NCBI GenBank assembly: GCA_947311845.1
Contig: CAMZMU010000123.1
Location: 14,050,484-14,114,483 of the forward strand
Reading direction: 5' to 3'
Source of the DNA: Poa pratensis
Taxonomy: Eukaryota; Streptophyta; Magnoliopsida; Poales; Poaceae
DNA length: 64,000 nt
The position numbers and the translations under genes were made by a program. Positions 1 to 10,849 of this stretch are shown here, one piece after another (position 1 is the stretch's first letter; each line of letters starts with the position of its first letter). The notes beneath the pieces were generated by a model. That model was not told the origin of the DNA and did no database searches. It worked only from the letters and a program-made list of their open reading frames with translations.

Positions 1-246
1 CCCAAGTCGGGCGGTAGTCGGGATGCCAGCGGGATCCATCCGCTGCTCCGGAGTGAGCTCGAGGTAGTAGTGGTTCGTGATGGCCGCCCGGCGCGCCAAA
101 CCTTGAGGGACAGGAGGGACCGGCACGCCTCCGGTGCTCAGCCTCCAGCCGGCGGGGACGTCGTAGCCGGGCGGGCGGGAGGGGTAGTTCGAGGCGCAAA
201 GCGCCTCCGCCTCCGAGTAGGTTAGAGTGGGTACGGTGGAAGCCAT
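1..246 (-). CDS. second (accessory) protein of the CACTA element, N-terminal part
   Basis: An 82-codon open frame starts at an ATG in good context (CCCATGG) and runs off the window. The peptide begins MASTVPTLTYSEAEALCASN and continues with a Pro/Gly-rich stretch (residues about 20-50) and an Ala/Arg-rich stretch. From memory this start is typical of a hypothetical protein often found next to the transposase in Triticeae CACTA elements, probably the TnpA-like DNA-binding partner; that role is inferred. A TATATATG box lies about 70 bases upstream on the same strand. The gene is co-oriented with, and downstream of, the transposase. Confidence 0.7.
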   Translation of the reverse strand, partial: MASTVPTLTYSEAEALCASNYPSRPPGYDVPAGWRLSTGGVPVPPVPQGLARRAAITNHYYLELTPEQRMDPAGIPTTARLG

Positions 247-312
247 GGGAGAGTGATGAGGTTGCAGATATGAGTTTAGATGTGCTATGCCAATGGAGGC
301 CATGCATGACTA

Positions 313-320
313 CATATATA
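313..320 (-). promoter_or_regulatory. TATA box of the CACTA accessory gene
   Basis: TATATATG on the minus strand, about 67 bases upstream of the start codon. A second TATATATAG box lies at 649-657 on the plus strand and points the opposite way. Function is inferred from sequence and spacing only. Confidence 0.4.
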
Positions 321-323
321 GTG

Positions 324-572
324 AGAATCCCACCAATAAGGAAGAAGCACACGGATCGTGTGTTTCTTTCGAGCGCTTGTGAGCCGTTGGATCAGGGGTG
401 TGTTTCTTTTGAGGGCTTGTGAGCTGTTGGATATCACTTTGTGAGCCACCACCCGGGACTAAAGGGAATCCCACCAATAAGGAAGAAGCACACGGATCGT
501 GTGTTTCTTTCAAGCGCTTGTGAGACGTTGGATCAGGGTGTGTTTCTTTTGAGGGATTGTGAGCTGTTGGAT
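324..572. repeat. direct duplication of a roughly 109-base unit inside the CACTA element
   Basis: Bases 324-432 and 465-572 are near-identical (few substitutions, one base of length difference), offset by 141 bases. Both begin GAATCCCACCAATAAGG and end GAGCTGTTGGAT, and each is followed by a related segment ending in CGGGACTAAAG, the subterminal-type motif. The repeat lies between the two opposing TATA boxes. Confidence 0.85.
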
Positions 573-796
573 CAGCAGTATCACGACCACTTCGTGAGCC
601 ACATGACCCGGTTGGTGTTACCAACCGGGACTAAAGAAGCACACGTACCCTATATATAGCCCCCTCCCGGACATGTTCAGCACTCAGTGTCTACTCATTG
701 TAGTTCATTTTGGCAGTACACGGGTAGCAGAGAGCAAGATTTCTGAGAGGCAGGAGTTCCTAGAGAGGAGGCTGAAGGTGAACCCTCCCTCGGTCG

Positions 797-895
797 GATC
801 CAAGCAGCGGCAAGGATCTCTGATGATTAGCAACATCCCCAACACTTGTTAGGACGGTTGCAGATCATCAGAGACGTCTTGCCGCTGTTTGGATC
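797..895. repeat. imperfect hairpin with about 31-base arms
   Basis: Arms 797-827 and 864-895 are near-perfect reverse complements, centred on the shared motif AGCGGCAAG / CTTGCCGCT, with a 36-base loop. It lies in the CACTA interior between the two genes. It could be a folded RNA or a transposase-binding array; nothing in the sequence decides this. Confidence 0.75.
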
Positions 896-910
896 GAAGG
901 CCGATTTGCC

Positions 911-1090
911 GTCTCACGAGCCACCGGTGGGCTGACGGATGCAGGGGAAACCGTATGTTTTGTTCTATCTACAAAGCATTTTGGTATACAAAGCATTCGG
1001 ATTCCCGTCATACAGCCCAACGGTGCATTTGATATGCAGTCACTCACGAGCCACCGTTGGGCTGTATGACGGGGAAACCGTGTGTTTTGG
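911..1090. repeat. direct and inverted repeats built on one GCCACCGTTGGGCTG-type unit
   Basis: The unit CACGAGCCACCG(G/T)TGGGCTG followed by GGGGAAACCGT is present at about 911-962 and again at 1041-1090. In addition, 1004-1025 is a perfect 22-base reverse complement of 1052-1073 (26-base loop). No coding potential is evident from here to the transposase stop at about 1489. Confidence 0.75.
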
Positions 1091-1488
1091 GCGTGTTTTT
1101 ACCAAGTGGGCGCGCTGATCGGGTACGTCGCCGTATCAGGGATGGTTAAATAAAAATGGACCCGAGCTATGTATTATGGTTTTCACCACATAAAGGTTTA
1201 ATACATTACTACACATCACATAAAGGTTTAATACATTACATTGATTTACATAAAAGCCATGAACCCTTCTTCGCGTATGTCCCTTGCCTATGATCGCTTC
1301 GGCCGTAACCATGGAGCATCTTCATTATTTAACGGGATGCTTGGGTCAGTTTTCACTGTGAAGGGGGAATTTCATCAAACTTATCATAATCTGCTGACAT
1401 GTCTGTCTTGTCCTCGACTCCCACGATGTTTCTTTTCCCTGAAAGAACTATGTGACGCTTTGGCTCATCGTCTGATGTATTCGTTTGC

Positions 1489-4400
1489 TTATTTTTTTCT
1501 TTTTTTCGGTCTGGAGGACATGTCCTTCACATAGAAAACCTGAGCCACATCATTGGCTAGGACGAATGGTTCGTCCCTGTAACCAAGATTCTTGAGATCC
1601 ACTGTTGTCATTCCGTACTGCGGGTCTACCTGTACCGCGCTTAAGCTTCTCAGGTTCACCCATTTGCACCGAAACAAGGGGACCTTAAAAGTTGGTCCAT
1701 AGTCAAGTTCCCATATCTCCTCTATGTAACCATAATATGTGGTCTTTGACCCATCGTTGTTTGTTGCATCAAAGCGGACACCACTGTTTTGGTTGGTGCT
1801 CTTTTTATCTTGGGCGATCGTGTAAAATGTATTCCCATTTATCTCGTACCCTTGGAAAGTCCATATAGTCGAAGATGGTGACCTGGACAACAAGTACAGC
1901 TCATGGAATGTGTTGCTTTTGACGATATGTGCTTGCAACCAACCGCCGAAAGTCTTCATGTGTTCTTTTCTAATCCAGTCGTCATTCTTTCCAGTGTTGT
2001 TGGAGCGTACAATTTTCTTGTGTTGCTCGATATACCGAGCCGCCAAGGTGGAATTCTGTAGAACTGTGTAATGTGCTTCAGTGTAAGAATGTCCGTCCCT
2101 ACATATTATTGATTTCCTTCCTAGAGTGCCTTTTCCACTCAGTCTCCCCTCATGCCGTGATTGAGGAAGACCAATCGGCTTAAGACCAGGAACAAAGTCA
2201 ACACAAAACTCAATGACCTCCTCTGTTCCATAGCCCTTGGAGATGCTTCCTTCTGGCCTAGCACGGTTCCGAACATATTTCTTTAAGACTCCCATGAACC
2301 TCTCAAAGGGGAACATATTGTGTAGAAATACAGGACCGAGAATGGAAATCTCTTCGACTAGGTGAACCAGGAGGTGCGTCATAATATTGAAGAAGGATGG
2401 TGGGAACACCAACTCGAAACTGACAAGACATTGGACCACATCCTTCTGTAACTGTGGTAGATCTTCAGGATTGATTACCTTCTGAGAGATTGCATTGAGG
2501 AATGCACATAGCTTCACAATGGGTACTCGAACATTGTCCGGTAGAAGCCCCCTCAATGCAATCGGAAGCAATTGCGTCATAATCACGTGGCAGTCATGAG
2601 ACTTTAGGTTTTGAAACTTTTTCTCTGCCATATTTATTATTCCCTTTATATTCGACGAGAAGCCAGACGGGACCTTGATACTGCTCAGGCATTCAAAAAA
2701 GATTTCCTTCTCTTGTTTGGTAAGAGCGTAGCTGGCAGGACCTTGAAACCGTTCTGGATGCAGGCCTTCTGGGTCTTTCATACGTTGCTGGTCCTGCCGT
2801 GCTTCCGGTGTATCTTTTGTCTTCCCATACACGCCCAAGAAGCCTAGCAGGTTCACGCAAAGATTCTTCGTCACATGCATCACGTCGATTGCAGAGCGGA
2901 CCTCTAGGAATTTCTGGTAGGGTAGCTCCCAAAATATAGATTTCTTCTTCCACATGGGTGCGTGTCCGTCATCGTCCTTCGGAACAGATCGTCCGCCAGG
3001 ACCCTTTCCAAAGGTTACTATTTCATCCAAATCCTTGACCATATCAAATACATCAGCACCAGTACGTTCCTTAGGCTTCGGCTGGCGACATGCCTGACCG
3101 TTGAAATGCTTGCCTTTATTTCTTAAGGGATGCTTCGCCAAAAGAAATCGACGATGCCCCAGGTACACATTCTTCTTACAATGTTCTAAATATATACTTT
3201 CAGTATCATCTAAACAGTGCGTGCATGCATTGTATCCCTTGTTTGTCTGTCCTGAAAGGTTACTAAGAGCAGGCCAATCATTGATGGTTACAAACAGCAA
3301 CGCTCGTAGGTCAAATGGCTCCTGTTTGTGCTCATCCCACACACGTACACCTGGTTTGGCCCACAACTGTAGAAGTTCTTCAACTAATGGCCTTAGGTAC
3401 ACATCAATGTCGTTGCCGGGTTGCTTCGGGCCTTGGATCAGCACTGGCATCATAATGAACTTCCGCTTCATGCACAACCAAGGAGGAAGGTTATAGATAC
3501 ATAGAGTCACGGGCCAGGTGCTATGACTGCAGCTCTGCTCCCCAAAAGGATTCATGCCATCTGTACTTAGACCAAACCTTAAGTTCCTTGCGTCAGCTGC
3601 AAAGTCCTCGTACTCTCTATCGATCTTTCTCCACTGCGTCCCATCAGCGGGGTGTCTCAACATCCCGTCTGACTTACGGTCCTCTTTGTGCCATCGCAAC
3701 AACTTGGCATGCTCCTTGTTTCTGAACAAACGTTTCAACCGTGGTATTATAGGAGCATACCACATCACCTTGGCAGGAACCCTCTTACGGGGGGGCTCGC
3801 CCTCAACATCACCAGGGTCATCTCGTCTGATCTTATACCGTAATGCAGTGCATACCGGGCATGCATCCAAATTCTCGTACTTCTCACCGCGGTAGAGGAT
3901 GCAGTCATTAATGCATGCATGTATCTTCTGAACCTCTAAACCTAGAGGGCAGACAACCTTCTTTGCTTCGTACGTACTGGCGGGCAATACGTTATCCTTT
4001 GGAAGCATCTTTTTTAACTTTTGCAGCAACTTTTCAAATCCCCTGTCACTCACACCGTTCTCTGCCTTCCATTGCAGCAATTCCAGTGTGCTACCCAGCT
4101 TTTTCAGACCATTTTCGCAAGTTGGGTACAACAACTTGTTGTGATCCTCTAACATTTTATCGAACTTCTCCCTCTCCTTTTCACTTTCGCAGTCTCTCCG
4201 TGCATCAGCAATGGTCCGACCAAGATCATCAGCGGGCTCATCATGTGCCTCCCCTTCAGCTTCCCCTTCAGCCTCCCCTTCAGCTTCCCCCATGGAAGTA
4301 TCACCGTATCCAGAGAACCCATGATAGTTGTCATCATCCTCTTCTTCTTCATTGTCTTCCATTATAACCCCCTCTCTCCGTGCTTGGTCCAACAATTATA

Positions 4401-4607
4401 GCTGGGCATGAAACCATACCGAAACAGGTGGATGTGAAGGATTTTTGAGTCTGAGTAATCCTTCGTATTCTTACAGTCACTACACGGACAGAATACAAAA
4501 CCATTCCGCTTGTTCGCATCAGCCACACGGAGGAATTCACGCAAGCCATTCATGAACTCGCCAGAGCGTCGGTCAGTACCGTACATCCATTCCCGGACCA
4601 TCTGCAT
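1489..4607 (-). pseudogene. CACTA transposase (TNP2 type), one frameshift
   Basis: This is the transposase that would bind the element ends and catalyse excision and insertion. The N-terminal about 80 residues (REWMYGTDRRSGEFMNGL onward, with Cys pairs CPCSDC) match the transposase-associated domain. The 968-residue body then carries an acidic Glu-rich linker with GEAE repeats, the Transposase_21 core (around residues 170-480), a DUF4218-type region (LKSHDCHVIMTQLLP through NMFPFERFMGVLKKY) and a DUF4216-type C-terminus (WELDYGPTFKVPLF), ending in a basic KKRKK tail. The two frames join at a run of five C (4368-4372): one extra base would give a continuous protein of about 1050 residues, so a one-base contraction splits the gene. 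The start is taken at the ATG cluster just after a plausible splice acceptor. Confidence 0.88.
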
Positions 4608-5235
4608 TATTGTATAAGTATATCAAAAACCATTACACAACATCATGAATAGAGATCAGTGACCAATTTTATACAAGTTGTTCATCACATTAACTAATTA
4701 AAAAAATTCTACTCCATACTCATTTTGATCAATTACTAAGTAAAAAACATCTGGACATATGCAAACTAACAAGTTAATGTGAGCTTGGATCATTTTCACT
4801 TCATTTACTTGTTGAAATCTAAAAATTTGAATTTTGAAAAATTTACATGCACCAATTTTTGAATTGGACAAAACAATTAACATGAAAAATGTGGAACTTT
4901 TAATTATTGATCTAGCAGTGAAAACCTCATTCCATTCTGAGCTCTGAAACTGTAAAATTACATATTTCAACTTTCAGTAACTTTTTGCCTAATCAAAATT
5001 TGCCTAAAATTACACATCTAAAATTCCCTCTACTCCTAGAGCATGAAATCCCTCTCTACTTCTAGAGCATTGAGGCAAACTAATAACGAGAGATGAAAGG
5101 ATAAAGTTGCTAACCTTTTAAAACCTTGGATTTAGGGGTTACCACCAAATCTTGGAGAAAAAATTGGGCATGAACTCGGCTTGATCAAGAGGAAAAATGG
5201 CCACCATGCATATGAGCTCGAGCTGCAGTGGACGA

Positions 5236-5472
5236 ACTTATATAGGGGTCGACCTCTAGTCCCGGTCCGTGATACGACCCGGGACTAGAGGCCTCCGCTT
5301 GTGGGGCTGGCTGGGCACGAGCCCTTTAGTCCCGGGCGGTATCACGACCCGAGACTAGATGTCGGGACTGGAGGCTCCCCGGCCTCCTAGCCGTTGGAGG
5401 TGCTACACTAGTCCCGGCCCGTAACAGAGTGGGGACTAGTGCTCTGGATGGAAGACCCTTTTTCCACTAGTG
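5236..5472. repeat. CACTA subterminal repeat array and terminus
   Basis: Several copies of CTAGTCCCGG and its complement, in both orientations, are packed into about 230 bases ending at the terminal CCACTAGTG. This is the usual transposase-binding subterminal architecture of CACTA elements. Confidence 0.8.
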
Positions 5473-8397
5473 AATCCACTTGGTGAACTTGTCGACCGCC
5501 ACCAGAAGGTGAGTGTGCCCTCCATGAGAGGATTTTTTGAGTGGCCCGACCATATCGAGCCCCCACTGAGCGAAGGGGCAGGCCAATGGTATTGTCTTCA
5601 ACGCCGATGCGGGTGCGTGCGACTTTGTGGCGAATTTTTGACAGCCGATGCACCTTTTGACTATGTCCTCCGCGTCTTTGAGTGCTGTGGGCCAGTAGAA
5701 GCCTGCGCGAAAGGCTCTGGCTACGAGTGATCGACTGCTGGCATGATGCCCGCAGGTACCTGCATGAATATCACGAAGGATGGTCTGGCCATCTTCGAAT
5801 GCTATCATCGTTGGAACATACCTGATACGCTGCGCTTGTATAGTGCGCCGTTGACGGTGTATGCTTTAGATCGTCGAGTGACACGTCTTGACTCTGTTAT
5901 GTCCTTAGGTACCTCGCCGCGGAGTATGTATGCGAGGAAAGGTTGAGTCCAAGTTGGCTCAATGAGGAGTAACTCGACTGGCAGGTCCTCTGTGCTGGGT
6001 GCTTTGCTCTTGGCTGGTGCGGCTGAAGTAGGAGCTGTTCGTTTTTGCTTGATGGATCTGTGCTCAATACGCTCGAGGAAGACACCGGGTGGAACTGGTG
6101 CTTTGGTCGCGCCAAGGTTGGCTAGCCTGTCTGCTTCTTCGTTGCTCTCGCGCCCTATGTGCCGCAACTCGCAGCCTTCGAAGCTGCCCTCCATTAGGTT
6201 GTACAGGTCACGGTAGGCGATCATGTTGTCTGCGATTGCATCGCAGGCCTTCATTGTTTGTTGCACCACCAGGTTCGAGTCACCATAGATCATCAGTCGA
6301 GTGCACCCGAGGGCTTTGGCCATCCGCATGCCATGGATCAGGGCCTCGTATCCAGCTTCGTTATTGGATGGTAACTCGAATCCCATCTACAGGACATAGC
6401 GAAGCTTGTCGCCTTTTGGTGATATAAGGATGACACCTGCGCCCGCGCCTTCGTTCTTCTTTGAGCCGTCGAAGTACATAGTCCATGAGTTGGACACATC
6501 TGGTGCTCCTGGCAACTGAGCTTCGATCCACTCGGTATGGAAATCAGGTAAGACTTGTGCTTTGATGGCCTTCGGGTAATCATACTTGATATCTCGTGGT
6601 CCTAGCTCGATGAGCCATTTTGAGACTCGCCCAGTTGCGTTGGGATTTGTGAGGATGTCTCCGATCCCTGAGGTGCTGATTACAGTGATCGGGTGCTCTG
6701 CGAAGTAGTGCGTCAGCTTCCTTGAGGACATGAACACGGTGTAGGCCAGCTTTTGATAATGCGGGTACCGCTGTTTTGATATGTAGAGGACTTCACTCAA
6801 GTAGTAGACTGGGCTTTGTATGCTTTGGGCGTGTCCCTCCTCCCTGCGTTCGACTACCAGTACGGTACTTACCACCCTGTTAGTTGCGGAGACATACATG
6901 TATAGTGGCTCTCGTTCCCTTGGTGCGACGAGGATTGGAGGGCTTGTGAGGACTCGCTTGAGGTCCGTGAAGGCTGCTTCGGCTTCTGGCGTCCACTCGA
7001 ATTTGTCTTCTTTCTTCATCAGCCGATAGAACGGGAGTGCTTTTTCGCCCAGTTTACTGATGAATCGGCTGAGTGCTGCTACTCGACCTGCTAATTTTTG
7101 TACGTCATGGAGCTTTGAAGGCCTTTGCATTGTCAAGATGGCCTGTATTTTCTCCGGGTCCGCCTCGATTCTACGAGCCGAGACTAGATACCCCAGGAGC
7201 TGCCCGGCTGGCACGCCGAACGAGCACTTCTTCGGGTTGAGCTTGATGTGGAAGCGTTTGAGGTTTGCGAACGTCTCTCGCAAGTCATCGAGTAGTGTGT
7301 TTTCCTCCCTTGTTGTGATGACGATATCGTCTACGTAGACCTGGACGTTTCGCCCAATTTGTTTCTTGAGCCAGTCTTGCATCATGCGCTGATAGGTTGC
7401 GCCTGCGTTCTTGAGCCCGAAAGGCATTGTTGTGTAGCAGTAGACCCCGAGTGGGGTTATGAACGCCGTTTTTTCTTCATCTTCTTCCTTCATCCTTATC
7501 TGGTGGTAACCTGAGTAAGCATCCAGGAAGGACAGGCGAGCGCACCCGGCGGTGGAGTCGATGATCTGGTCGATTCGAGGTAGTGGAAAGTGATCCTTTG
7601 GACATCATTTATTGAGTGTTGTGAAATCTACGCACATCCGAAGGATATCTGTGTGCTTCTTCTCTACAAGTACGGGGTTAGCCACCCATTGTGATTTCTT
7701 TATTTCTCTGATGAAACCTGCTGCGAGTAGTCTGTCGACTTCGGCTTCGACTGCGGTTCTTTTCGGGCCGGATATGCGGCGCATTGTTTGCTTGACTGGC
7801 TTAGCATATGGAAATAATTGAAGAGTGCTCGGCGAATTCCCTGGGAATACCTGGCATGTCGGCTGGACACCACGCAAATATATCCCAGTTCTCACGGAGG
7901 AATTCGACGAGCGCGCTTTCCTATGTGATAGGCAGACTCGAAGAGACATTGATTGTCTTGGTCGGGTCAGTCGGGTGCAGCTGATGCGACCTTGTGTCAT
8001 TGGTGGCATTGAATGCTCTGTCGACTGCCACCTTCTTGTGCTCCGGCATAAGTGTTCGATCGTTGGAGACCGCTAGATCGGCGAGTGTTGCTTCCATGCC
8101 GAACATCTCAGAGATTTTGCTAAACTCTCGGTCGCAAGAATCGGACTTTTGGAAGTTTTCTTTGACTGTGATTACTCCTTTTGGTTCAGCCATTTTCAGC
8201 TGGAGGTATGCATAGTGTGGGACCGCCATGAATCGAGCCAACGTCGGGCGTCCAAGTATGTCGTGGTATTGTGACTTCCAGTCGACAACTTCGAACTCAA
8301 TCGACTCTGTCCTGAAGTGGTTTTTGTCCCCGAACGTAACGTCGAGTTGTATGGTGCCTTCTGGTCTTATTGCTTTGCCTGGTGAACAAAATGCCAA
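5473..8397 (-). pseudogene. gypsy pol remnant: protease tail, RT, RNase H, second RNase H, integrase start
   Basis: From right to left: the protease end (VDWKSQYHDILGRPTLARFM) followed by a linker; RT with VDFTTLNK, SFLDAYSGYHQIRM and the catalytic YVDD motif; RNase H (YMYVSATNRVVSTVLV); a second RNase H-like domain (WTMYFDGSKKNEGAGAGV, then NEAGYEALIHGMRMA and YGDSNLVV); and the HHCC zinc region of integrase (HAGTCGHH, RCIGCQKFA) up to the start of its core (GLDMVGPL, DKFTKWI). It is dead: a TGA interrupts after TLNK near 7605, a TAG sits where Gln would be expected at 6387-6389, a one-base frameshift lies near 5808, and the frame then runs straight into the CACTA terminus. Confidence 0.88.
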
Positions 8398-8415
8398 TCT
8401 TGTTCATTAGATTAA
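5473..8415 (-). mobile_element. Ty3/gypsy retrotransposon fragment, Tat-type, interrupted by CACTA and copia sequence
   Basis: This is the interior of a gypsy element in minus orientation. The order of domains is protease tail, reverse transcriptase, RNase H, a second RNase H-like domain, then the start of integrase. The additional RNase H between RNase H and integrase is known from the Tat lineage. The integrase end is cut by the CACTA terminus at 5472/5473, and the upstream end stops at the copia LTR at 8416. No gypsy LTR is visible in this window. Confidence 0.85.
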
Positions 8416-9371
8416 TGTTGGGTACATTGAATGAGAATCTCAAGCCCAATGCTAAACTGGTTCATAGTTGTAACCCCCGTGCAGATAAAATTCTACAAGC
8501 CCTCATATTGCAAGTTTATCTCTTCTCAAAGTGAAGCGAAAAATCATCCTGAGTAAGTCTAGATCCAAAAAAACGTAAGGTTCATCGAACCTTTGAAAAC
8601 TCCACAATGCCGTCGAGAAAAAATGTACAATTATTGGGAAGCGAACAAGAAAATCCAGCAGTAGAACTCATCCACTACCCGCACAACATGTTGTCACAAC
8701 ATTGTTGTGTAATGCCAGTTTCCCAATAACTTATACTCGTACCTGCAGCTACGCATGGTTCCCGTCTAATACTAGTGTTGGGTAATGTGCTTGCAAAGAA
8801 AAAACGCATGTACATATAACCAAGATCACTATCGAGATACAGGCAATGGGTAACATACCCTTGACGACCCTCAGTAAAGTGGAAGACGGCTATATTCGGT
8901 ACCGACTCCCGAAGCTAGGCTATACCTCCTAGTCGCGAGAATATATCGTCGCAAAGCTCCTATGCAATGTTGACCATGTCGATTCAGTGGAAGTGGTCGA
9001 TATAGTTGACGCATATTTCGACAACAGGTTATACCTTCTAGTCACGAGAATAGTCCGTTGTGAAAGTTTCCACGATCAAGCGCCGAAGTGTACAACGCCT
9101 CTGAGTTATCTCTCAATATATCAACATGTCTATCGAAAGTATATTATGTTACACTTAACAAATGTGCCCTCATGAATTCATCCTCGTGTTACTATATGCC
9201 CATGATGAGGAAAACTAGATCATCAATAATTTAAAAACTAATCCCAAAGTCTCACTAGGCATTTGTATTTTGTATTTATCGTTCCACACATAGAATATAA
9301 ACTTAATTATTAAGATAAATGAAACAAAATAATAATCAATTTATTATTGCCTATAGAACATATTCCCAACA
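8416..9371 (-). mobile_element. copia-type LTR
   Basis: On the minus strand the segment opens TGTTGGGAATATGTTCTATA, then GGCAATAATAAA, which is the characteristic start of a large Triticeae copia LTR group, and it ends ATTCAATGTACCCAACA. The perfect TGTTGGG/CCCAACA termini and the 956-base length fit an LTR. ATTAA stands directly before the left end, and ATTAA is also found one base after the right end, so a five-base target duplication is nearly but not exactly visible. The right flank may instead be internal copia sequence, because the GGAGGTTAA preceding the LTR start resembles a polypurine tract. No open frame is seen inside. Confidence 0.7.
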
Positions 9372-9560
9372 TATTAACCTCCATAGTGGCCGATCTAGGA
9401 TTTCTTATTAGGGCAGAACATTCTTAGAAAGCATTAGTTCCATGTGGAAGAGACTCCTATATGGGTTTAGAAGCTAGGACAGAATAAACAGCAAACTCTT
9501 GCTAAAAGCATTGGAGCTGGGGGGGGGGGGGGGGGGGGGGGGGGCATGTGCCCCCACCAC
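9364..9560. repeat. flank repeat A (pair with 10020-10150)
   Basis: Shares CCAACATATTAACCT, the GATCTAGGATTTnTTATTA stretch, TTAGTTCCATGT and then a long poly-G tract with the segment at 10020-10150. Both copies also keep the first bases of the copia LTR (TAGAACAT plus CCAACA), so they are two related copia ends flanking the protease fragment. Confidence 0.6.
9519..9544. repeat. poly-G tract, 26 bases
   Basis: Uninterrupted run of 26 G in otherwise ordinary sequence, followed by CATGTGCCCCC. A shorter run of 15 G stands at the matching place in repeat copy B. Confidence 0.95.
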
Positions 9561-9659
9561 TAACACACATAGTACATGTATAAGAGGATAGGACAATTGA
9601 TAGAAAGGCAATTGAAGAAGGACGATATGTGAGCGACCAAGTCATTGCAGTCACGAATA

Positions 9660-9990
9660 CGGAACTGCCTTACGGGCCAAGGCTCGTGCCACTTTGGCCA
9701 ACATCGTACAACACCTCGAACGTCCTCTACTGCACATTGCCGATGATGCCGGTCTCACCGTCCTCGTCTGTGGCGGCGAAGGCGAGGCAATTCTCGAGCA
9801 TTATACCATTTGCGTCAAGGTAGACGAAATCACCCCCATCGAACAACAGGCAACTGATGGAATCATGACGAGGTCCAGGCCGGAGAAGTTAAAGCATGTG
9901 TCGTCCAGTGGGCTCTTGGATTCCACCATAGGGTACCGAGTCATGTTCGGGCAATTGCATGATATCCCCGAGTCTGTCCTCCCCCAACGA
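9660..9990 (-). pseudogene. C-terminal fragment of a nepenthesin-type aspartic protease
   Basis: Minus-strand translation shows PLDDTCFNFSGLDLVMIPSV in one frame. In another frame it shows DFVYLDANGIMLENCLAFA, then TGIIGNVQ, a stop at the next codon, and RTFEVLYDVGQS. These are the hallmark C-terminal blocks of plant A1 pepsin-like proteases (the DTCF..F block and the GN.QQRTFEVLYD block). The frame changes and the stop show that it is a broken fragment. No N-terminal half with a DTGS motif is nearby. It is a different copy from the protease gene at 51761-56060 and probably arrived with the surrounding repeats. Confidence 0.7.
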
Positions 9991-10019
9991 CTACTCAAAG
10001 GTGCTCGAAGGAAATTATT

Positions 10020-10150
10020 GCGCTCTAGAACATCCAACATATTAACCTTCAGTTTGGTCGATCTAGGATTTTTTATTATCGAGCAACATACGTACAAATA
10101 TTAATTAGTTCCATGTTGCCGGGGGAGGAGGGGGGGGGGGGGGGCATTTT
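10020..10150. repeat. flank repeat B with 15-base poly-G
   Basis: Diverged second copy of repeat A: TCTAGAACATCCAACA, TATTAACCTTCAGT, GATCTAGGATTT, TTAGTTCCATGT, then a G run at 10130-10144. From here to about 10640 no gene or recognisable repeat was seen. Confidence 0.6.
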
Positions 10151-10849
10151 CCCCTTGCACTAAATCACCCATACTAGAGGGTATTGACTATTGACACTAG
10201 ATTGACCAGGTTGAACTTTTCTATTTTGTAGACCGTTTCATGGTATATTCAAGAGGTATGAGACGATATATCTATATGAGCACATGTGCATTAAATGTGC
10301 CACTGTTGTGAATTTATGATATCATGCTTATTGTTTGTTTGAACCTGCAACACTTGCGTGCAAAATTAAAATTAGATTTATATATCCAAACATATACATC
10401 TACTCAAATTTGATTTAGAACAACTTACAGTCAGTTTCTTAATAGAGAAAGTAAGCTTCTTTTGTAGCGATATGGAGAAACTTAGCTACCTAGCTTTCTT
10501 TTATTAGGCAGTGTAGGCCTTTTAGGCACATGGATTCCTAAGACCTCTACCTAGATGAAAGGTGTGTAAAGCGAAAAAGGTTCTAGAAGCACCCTAAAAA
10601 CCGACTGCCTATTGGTGGGGCGGGGAAGCTCTGGTGTGTCGATGGAGATGCTGTAAGACCATTTCCCAGTGGATATTCATAACCATGAGATGAGATGTTT
10701 TCACCCATTTCTAAGTCAAATTTCGAATCCTCCTCTGCACCGAACCGGGAGCGTAAAGCCGGGAGGTGCCGTACATCACGCACGCAATACAAGGCGGATC
10801 CATCCATAACGACATCACCCACACAGGGCCCCACGGTATCAGCCCCGTC

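Larger units (their letters stand above)
1..5472 (-). mobile_element. CACTA (En/Spm) DNA transposon, left end outside window
   Basis: The right terminus is seen directly. Read on the minus strand it begins CACTAGTGGAAAAAGGG, followed by about 230 bases rich in CTAGTCCCGG and CCGGGACTAG motifs, the usual subterminal repeats of Triticeae CACTA elements. Inside are a TNP2-type transposase and a second gene that runs off the left edge. The terminus falls inside the integrase reading frame of a gypsy element, so it is a clean insertion site. The opposite terminus and the 3-bp duplication cannot be checked here because the element continues leftwards. The AT-rich stretch 4620-5230 is probably the transposase leader and promoter; no gene is seen in it. 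Confidence 0.9.

Noticed and set aside
797..895. microRNA precursor
   Set aside because: The hairpin lies in a transposon, the arms are short and no miRNA sequence was recognised; kept only as a structural repeat.
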